A stretch of 64,000 nt of DNA from Chiua virens (taxonomy: Eukaryota > Basidiomycota > Agaricomycetes > Boletales > Boletaceae): positions 1,550,001-1,614,000 of the forward strand of contig JAHNUO010000010.1 in assembly GCA_019787685.1 (NCBI GenBank). Reading direction: 5' to 3'. The notes under the pieces were generated by a model. It ran no database searches, was not told where the DNA came from, and saw only the letters and a program-made list of their open reading frames with translations. Made by a program: the position numbers and the translations under genes. Shown one piece after another: positions 57,049 to 64,000 of this stretch (its first letter is position 1; each line of letters starts with the position of its first letter).

Positions 57049-59662
57049 ATGGGCGTGAAAGGGCTCTGGCTGGTGAGTTTACATTTTCTCCCTTTGTCGT
57101 GGTCCTGGGTTCAAGGACAGAAAACAGATTCTATCGTGCGCAATGGATGAACACTCTCTCACGGAGTTTGCAGCAAATGAAGGCTTTCGGCCAAATGGTG
57201 GCTCTGGCGACAGTCCAGGGCTGCTCACTGTCGGGGTGAATGCAAGGTACGAGCAAGCCCTGCTCATGATGCATCGCTCATACCATGCAACCAGTGTATG
57301 GATGCACTCAGTGTGTCCTGTTTTTCGGTACAATCATGCTGGCGCTGGAGCAAACCCCGAGTTGCGAGTGCTGTTTTACCGGCTTGGGGCGTTTCTCAGC
57401 ATCCCCTTACATGCGGTCTTTGTCTTTGATGGCCCTGCACGGCCGCGCATGAAGCAGCGAAAGCAAGTCCAGAGGACACACCACTGGCTTGCCTCTGCGT
57501 TCCAAGAGATGCTGACCATCTTTGGATTTGCATGGTATGAGGTGTGTGGTTGGCGCACGAACATCATTGAAATGGTGCGAACTAACAATATGCAGGGACC
57601 TGGTGAAGCTGAAGCCGAGCTTGCGGCACTCTCTCAAAACGGACTCATTGATGCAGTTCTGACGACTGACAACGATGCGCTGGTCTTCGGTGCTATGTGT
57701 GTCATCTGCTGGTAAGCGCATCCAACTCTCAGAGTCCTGGGCCCTCCCCCCCCAGTCAGGCCATCCATCTTGTTTTCTTACCTGTTTCTCTCGTCAAAAG
57801 CCCAGAACAACCAGGCCATTTTGACCGAGTAGAGGTCTACACAGACCATGCCATTATGAACGCCACAGGCTTGACCCACAGCGACCTTGTCCTGATCGCT
57901 CTCCTGAGTGGTGGTGACTACAACGTGAGTAATTTCGACCATCCACAGTATATATATTTGACTTATGTGACCATATAGGATGGAATCCCACACTGTGGCA
58001 TCAGAACAGCTCATGGCGTCTCCCAGTACAAGCTTGGGGAGGCTCTGCTTGACGCTCATACAACAAAGGGGAAGGCAGATTTTGCCGACTTTCTCCACAG
58101 TTGGAAAGATGACCTTCGACAGGTCTTGGTGATGGACCCTGAAGGGTTTGTTGGACGCAAGCATGCTGTTACAATCACACAATATACTATCCTAATCCCT
58201 CTATTTTTTGCCTATTTTTCCATATTTTTCCCTTTGCATTTGAGCTTGCTATAAGCATTCCATTCCTTCCGAGTTTCCGAGTTTCCGGTGTTTCCGAAAT
58301 TCCCACGCTCTCGGAAACTCCGGAACTGAACACTTAGCAAATACAAAGTGATATATGATTGAAATACATTGACCCATGCCTTGCTATGGTCTAGAACCAC
58401 TAACCCTTGACCAGCCTAGACCATACAAGCCCTCAGACACCCTCTAGACTCATAGTATGTCATTCCATTCTACACATGCTCACCTCATGCCTACCCTCAT
58501 ATCCATTCCTCCTCATGTCTATGATGCAATTACATTCTATGGCTATGTATTCTAGATCCATATACCCTATACCCATTCAAACCCTTGTCCCATAGCATAG
58601 CATATCTGTAGATTTACCTTACACTTGTACAAACAGTAGAATAGTATAAAAGGGACATCCCCAACTCACTGAAGGACCCAGTCTTGTCCTTCTGGAGTTT
58701 CCCCAAGCCTCTCTAGTCACACAGACTCGCTTTCATTGTCCTTCCAGCAAATAACTTAAGCCTGTAAAGGTTTGGTTGTTTCACATGCCATGCTTGTGAA
58801 CTCAATTCCGGCCTTGTTTCCAAGCCATGACACTCTGCGGCAGTATGCTCATCCAATAACGACATTCTCTGCTGGCATGGGCAGCTGCCATGTAGTAACT
58901 GGCACAACTAATTTCCCGCACCACATTCTTTCTTGTCAACCTGCTCTTGGCACACTGGCGTCATTCTGTGCATGCAAGTTCGGGTGGGATGGCAAGATGG
59001 TCATTGAGAAGATGCGTGCCACAGTGTGGGAAGGCATGGAGCTACGCATGCTATGCAAGGTAGGCATGACTGTCAACTTTAAAAAAAGTGTTGTATCCTA
59101 AAGTCGAGCTGTCTCAGCTGGCGAAGCAACCCCATGACACAGCAACATTCAAGCCGGTGCTCAAACTTGTGGACCATTGCGTCATTGAGATGATTGGCTC
59201 AAGACTTGCTGTCTTCCAGGTTCGTCTTCACACAAGGCAGCTTGCTGATGCTGCCCGTGTGGCATTGCCATCTCTGCCCATGCAGAGCAGGCACCAACTG
59301 GTTGACAAGCCCGCGTTCATCACCATCCCTGCTTGTGTAGTTGAGCATGCATTTCCGACAGAGACAGCTGCATTTGCTGATCACAGCATGGAGGTAAGCA
59401 CCTTGAAGGTCATTCATGACTTCGTTTCTTGCCTGACAATGTCTTCGTTTTGCAGAGGCCATCCTCATCCAACACAAGCACAGAGGCTTGTCAGCGGGCG
59501 GAAGTGCATGCGTTCCTGCATGCTGGTTTTACACACATTGGCACAAGCACATCGCACAGCTCACAGCAATGCAGACCCGTGATTGATCTTACAGGAGAGT
59601 CAGACTTGGACTCGGTGGAAGGGAACCTTGACTCAGACTCAGAGGTTGAGATTGTTGGTTGA
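57049..59662 (+). pseudogene. XPG/FEN1-like PIN-domain nuclease, disrupted by a solo LTR
   Basis: Exons 57049-57072 (MGVKGLWL, the classic XPG-family start), 57116-57246, 57295-57541, 57596-57711, 57801-57924, 57979-58166, then after the LTR 58784 to about 59059, about 59090-59393 and 59456-59662. Motifs: VFVFDGP, GPGEAEAELAAL, VLTTDNDALVFGA, and GGDYN spliced to DGIPHCGIRTAHG (H3TH). These hold most metal-binding acids, but the first one is Asn (VGVNAS instead of VGVDAS). The C-terminal half is family-specific and ends with a SUMO-interaction-like VIDLTGES. Removing the LTR and one target duplication restores the frame across the insertion. The junction near 59060-59090 is unclear. Closest to the expanded agaricomycete PIN-domain-like proteins and Gen1/Yen1 relatives. 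The recombinase starts 160 bp downstream on the same strand. Confidence 0.85.
58167..58783 (+). mobile_element. solo LTR, second family
   Basis: Starts TGTTACAATC and ends GTTTCA, with 5-bp duplications CATGC at 58162-58166 and 58784-58788. It has a TATAAAAG box near 58635. It lies inside an exon of the XPG-like gene. It differs from the Gypsy LTRs. Confidence 0.8.
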
Positions 59663-59822
59663 CCTTGCAGTGCACATTGTAGTATCTGTGTCACATTATA
59701 TGTACGATATATATGACCTGACGGCATCTGGTGACTCGGAAATACATACTAGTTCCACGAAATTGTTTTTTGACAAATCCACAGTGGCTTTGTCCTGTCA
59801 CAACATACCCCCATCTTCATCC

Positions 59823-62515
59823 ATGGGTCGGGCCCGGGATTCACTGAAAAAAGCCCCACAGGCCCTTGGGTCACCACAGAAGCAGTGCAAGAAAGCACTA
59901 CTGGTGTCGCACTCGCCTGTACAGAGTCTGAGATCCATCGAACAGCTGAAGGAGGCCGGGAAAGAGACACATCTCAAGGCTGCAAGCACACGGAGATCTT
60001 ATGCCGGCCACGTAAAGCGTGGTCGTGAATGGCTCGCCGAGTTCTTCAAGGACCATGACAAGAGGCCCAGCACCTGCGAGCAGTTGTGGTCAGGGGCCAA
60101 CCACATTCTCGGCGAGGACGATCCTTATGCTGACCCTGTGTTTGCCCACGCTTTTGACCGTGTGCCAAACCGGTTCTCCGACAAGGCACTCTCCTTGTTC
60201 TTGACGTACAAAGGATTTCACCAGAACCTTGAGAAGAATTCCGTGGAGGGAATCAGGGCTGCATTCAAGGACCTGTGGGACAAAGTGTATGTACCAACGA
60301 CGCGATGTGCTGCCGTACTGACGGACAAGTTGTCACTGCAGCGACAGCAGTCGATATCACAACAAGTGGCAGCTGGACCCAGTCAGTCAGCAGTGGGTTG
60401 GCAATCCTGCAGAGTCCGCAGAGGTCCAGGACGTCACAATGTCACTGAAGCACAAGGCGAGCTCGGGGGATGGCGATAGAACCCACTCACTCCCAATGAC
60501 GAGAGCCTACATGGAAAGGATGCTCTCGTGGTCCTTTGAAACCTGTCCATCCCTGGAAATGGCACTCTCTGCCCTGGAACGCGGGTTTGATGACATGTCA
60601 GCTGACTGTGCTGCACCCGCCCTGGAGCTCACCTTGAAGGAACACGAGTTTATCACTCGACACCTCGAACAGATCACGTTCAACACGATGGCATGGACGC
60701 TGTGGACAAGGTAAGTTCGAGTCCCCTGCCTGGATGTCAGAGCTTGACGAAATTCCCACAAACCCACTGGCAGGTGTTTTGAACTCGTGAAAGTGCAATG
60801 AAAGCACATCACCATCTCTGATTGTGCTGCGGTCAGCAATGTCGTGAGGAAGACGATTCTCAAAGGAAAGCTCACCCAGAGCGATCTCACGGTCTATTTC
60901 GAGCTCCGTCTCACAAATCGGAAGGGCTGGCAGCACAGAGTCGACAAGGGCAAGTCCGATCTGAGGGGTGCGTGCCAGTACTAGCACTGATCTGAGCCAC
61001 GCTGGCATTGGGATTGATGCTGACCACATTGGTGCCACTAGGGAACCACTACCAGCTGTATCCTCAGTCTCAGCTGCCTGCCGCAGACTGCTTTTTTTGG
61101 CTGTCCGTCTGGATGAAATGGCTGGAGATCTATCACTACGGGCGTGAGCTGGAAGCAGATGACTGCATATTTCCTTCGATGGGTGCAAACGGTGTCGTAC
61201 AGCCCCACGAGCCACTCTCCCACGATGCAGTTCAAAAGTGGATCAACGAGGCGACCACTGGTGCTGGTATTCGCGGATCCTTCTCCACTCACTGCTTTCG
61301 GCGAGGTGGAGCCCAATACCGTTTCATGTTTGCACCACTCGGAGAACGCTGGACCTTGGCCATGGTGCGTTGGTGGGGTGGCTGGGCTGAAAACGAACAT
61401 GTAAGCAGACCGACCGTCTGAGTCACCTTATCTCCTCGTTGGTAGTACCACGCCGTTTGCTGACACGCTTCATGCTGATAGCGGGACACTCTCATACGAT
61501 ACCTCCTCGATGAGCTTCACACTTACGAGACTGATCACAGCGATGCCCTTGCACCTGTTCAGCGCAAAGCGGACGAGTCCCTCATGGGTGAGGCCGTCCT
61601 CGTCCAACCAGTCTCGGTGGAGGATGTGCGGGCAATGATGGACTCGTTCGACGCCAGCGTTTCGGACCTGAGGACGCGGATGGTCCATGTCCACAGCACC
61701 GTCCGTGAGCTGGCTGATGTTGTCACAAACAATGCTCCACTGCCAGTGGGCACGACTCAGAACACGGTTCCACACGCCCTTGCCAGCATGTCCGAACGGT
61801 CCAACTTGAAGTCGAGTGGGAGTCTGAGGCTCACGATCAAGCTCCCCGCTCGTGCGGCAGCACCAACTGGCACCAACGGCAGCATCCGGCGAGCTGACAA
61901 CCATACCAACTCAAACGCATGTCCCAACTCGCCAGACACGAGCAGCATCACTGGCAGCCCACTGGGGCCCAAGCGCAGCCGTCGTCGCCCTGTCCTGGAT
62001 TCAACAAGCCTGTCTGAGCCCAGGCTGTCACGCAGCACCACTCGGGCTGCCCGCGACTCACTTCCGACACCTGGCCTTGTCATCCCCGACATCCCTGCCC
62101 GCAGTCCTAACGGGGGCCGTCGTCCCAAGGGCGAGTCCTGGCGAGACATCGTCAAGCACTGGATCAAAGGCGACCCCGTGCTCGGCCTCCACACCCCACT
62201 CAAGGACTGGCCCCCAGATTGGACCCGGGGCTGCAATCGGGTCTTCGCACCCAAATACCAACAGCGCGCCGTGATCGCGCTTGAATTCATCGAAAGGTCG
62301 GTGTGTTCTTTCTGTCTCGCCGGATGTCTCACACACGTCCGTTCGTGCATTCTCGCCGGCGCCACAGATTCCATTCCGACGATGCTCGATTCCTTGCCGC
62401 ATACCCCGAAGCCGAGCAGGGTCATAGCGCACTCCTTCGTGCAATCAACACCGCCCGCCGAGCGCGCGGAGAGCGCGAGATGCGGTCCTGGCCGGGCATC
62501 CAGTCTTCGAGCTGA
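59823..62515 (+). pseudogene. Crypton-like tyrosine recombinase with GCR1_C-like domain (one nonsense codon)
   Basis: Six exons in phase: 59823-60286, 60342-60710, 60774-60967, 61042-61400, 61482-62296, 62368-62515. The N-terminal half (STRRSYAGHVKRGREWLAEF, DKALSLFLTYKGFHQNLEKN) fits a core-binding region. The catalytic half has NRKGWQHRVDKGKSDLRG, HCFRRGGAQYRFMF, VRWWGGWAENEH and RDTLIRYLLDEL, which supply the His-x-x-Arg, Trp/His and Tyr positions of tyrosine recombinases. The C-terminal SWRDIVKHW, LKDWPPDW and FAPKYQQRAVIALEFIER resemble the GCR1_C DNA-binding domain carried by Cryptons. A TGA at 60799-60801 interrupts exon 3 after VKVQ, plausibly a former CGA. Only this codon prevents a complete product. 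Short direct-repeat element ends were not identified. Confidence 0.82.
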
Positions 62516-64000
62516 GGAATCAGGACGAACTTGAAGTCCGGAGTCCGGGCTCCTTCGTCCGAGCCGTGCAACGTACCCATACCGTACTAGTCCGTAGTGC
62601 TCGTCGATTCATATACCGCATGTGCCGTCCCGTCGTCGTCTCGTAGTCGAAGTCGAACCACACTGTATATTCGTATTCGTCGTCCATCCGAGTCGGCTGT
62701 ATTCAAGTTCATCGTCCTTCAAGTTCCATTCCGGATCGGACTTGGACTCGGACCTCTCTCTCTCTCTCTCTCTTGCAGCGCGCTCGCACGTCCTGCCTGT
62801 CTGTCTGATTTGTCGTCGATCGTCGTCGATGCCGTCGTCGTCCGTCGCGACGACGGTGTGCATACTATTAGTATCTCTCTCGCACGAGCGGCGTCGTGGC
62901 TGTGCGGACCTCGACCGCAAACGGAAGGAGAGGGGGAATCCGAACTCGCGTGCTGACCCGTGGGAGCGGGCTGCTCTTCCGGGCCTGCACCGCATGTAAA
63001 TTTCTCGAGATAAGTGACAATGCCAAAATCGAGTGCTTTCATTGCTTTTACACTTTTTGTACTTTTGGCAATGTTTAGGTAATGGAAAAGCAAAAAAAAG
63101 TAATGTGTGAATTTGCTGATGCGCCGCCCGCCACCGGTTGGACCAGAACAGTTGCGTGCCTGTGCGGACATGCAACTGTGATGCAGGTCTGGGTGGAAAT
63201 GACGTCCACTCAGCAATGTACCTGGGTGACCCAATACGAGCTTCTTGGGCGGATTCAATGAGGACTTCGCGACCCACTTGGATTAAAGCACTCATCCATA
63301 CTTATTCCCGAGTTCCGGGGCCGTTGCGATGGTCGGGAACGCGGCCTCGGGGCGGTGATACAGTGATCAGATAACACCTTCAGGCAATTAATTTCACACT
63401 CGAAAAAAACGGATGATAATTCACTTCTTGAGTTAGCAAGAGTCCAGACCCGTTAAATTTGAATGCACCGAACTTAACTTTGTGTGTACACTCCAATATG
63501 TGGGCATGGCTTTAATCGCTTATAATTAGGCACCCCGAGAATCACGATGGAAGGCGATAAAGTTCTTTTCTTGTGTTCGAGAACCGACAAAAAGAAAGTA
63601 TACCCCATGCCGGGACGAGTGGGAATGCAAGATTGAGTGTCAACCGCAAATATACGCTAATTAACAGATGCGGAGAGGAAGTCCTATGTATTAGTCCCGA
63701 GTCAATTCGGGACACGAATGAAACAAAATGGTGAGCTGACTGGGACTCCACAAAATGAATGCCATGAGTCCGTGTTGGTAGCTCTATTTTTGGGGAGTGT
63801 CGTGAATACATACCCGAAGCAGAGAATGCAGACCACGCCGGAAATGACTTCCACTCCAGACTGCGACCACAGCCAAGAGGCCAATATTGAGTTCATCGCA
63901 ACCAACCCGTGCACGGAAACATTCTAAGCCTGATCTTGTGGAGAATCTTGGCGGGCTCAAGCGGATGTACCTGACAGTTAATCTGATAGGTAGTGGAGGG
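62516..64000. other. no gene recognised
   Basis: Contains a CT dinucleotide run (62756-62775) and an AT-rich tail. Frames on both strands are low-complexity or unsupported. Confidence 0.4.
62992..63006 (-). repeat. right member of the inverted repeat
   Basis: GCATGTAAATTTCTC, reverse complement of 54342-54356. Confidence 0.4.

Noticed and set aside
1..64000. tRNA, rRNA or CRISPR features
   Set aside because: None recognised on reading. A tRNA could be missed without a covariance-model scan (e.g. tRNAscan-SE), and CRISPR arrays are not expected in a fungal nucleus.

Overview
ORGANISM. The window looks like nuclear DNA of a mushroom-forming basidiomycete (Agaricomycetes). Genes are dense with 45-65 nt GT-AG introns. 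There are many local copies of a fungal P-loop GTPase, TKL-type kinase domains with an HGD instead of an HRD catalytic loop, a Plavaka-type DNA transposase beside a gene resembling the agaricomycete family DUF6698, a Ty3/Gypsy chromovirus, and a Crypton-like tyrosine recombinase. The genus cannot be told from the sequence alone.

LAYOUT. 1-35 kb is a local family cluster: twelve recognisable G domains and three kinase domains, plus relics. Two G-domain types occur. Type 1 has the signature DDIVIA, then GPTGSGKST, DTPGF, RITDNR and TTMWD. Type 2 has DDIVVF, then a P-loop ending GKSW. In all twelve the P-loop sits alone in an exon of exactly 34 nt. In three minus-strand genes (start to 2819, 24472-26825, 29046-32515) the splice sites and phases join the GTPase to a downstream TKL kinase through short linker exons, so they read as single GTPase-linker-kinase genes. 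Two plus-strand genes (3755-5388, 33382-35015) carry two G domains in tandem. The block kinase-GTPase / dual-GTPase, head to head, occurs twice (1-5.4 kb and 29-35 kb) and is a segmental duplication. 35-36.9 kb is repeat-rich spacer. 36.9-41.4 kb is the Plavaka transposase (minus). 41.6-52.8 kb is a DUF6698-like gene (plus) broken by a complete 7.8-kb Gypsy element and by a solo LTR. 53-57 kb holds repeats and an ER-type HSP70 pseudogene. 57.0-62.5 kb holds an XPG/FEN1-like nuclease gene, broken by another solo LTR, and just downstream on the same strand a Crypton-like tyrosine recombinase with a C-terminal GCR1_C-like domain. 62.5-64 kb shows nothing recognisable.

HOW IT FITS. The GTPase/kinase cluster resembles fast-evolving, duplicated signalling families. 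Fusion of a P-loop GTPase to a TKL kinase parallels the ROCO/LRRK2 layout but with an unrelated GTPase type. One gene also carries a helical segment resembling the MLKL-like N-terminal domain of fungal cell-death and kinase proteins, so a role in self/non-self or stress signalling is a reasonable guess, unproven here. The other half of the window is a mobile-element nest. Its Gypsy element shows an apparent self-primer, a -1 frameshift heptamer, and LTR differences only at CpG sites. Gene models come from reading splice sites by eye; 5' ends are the least certain part.
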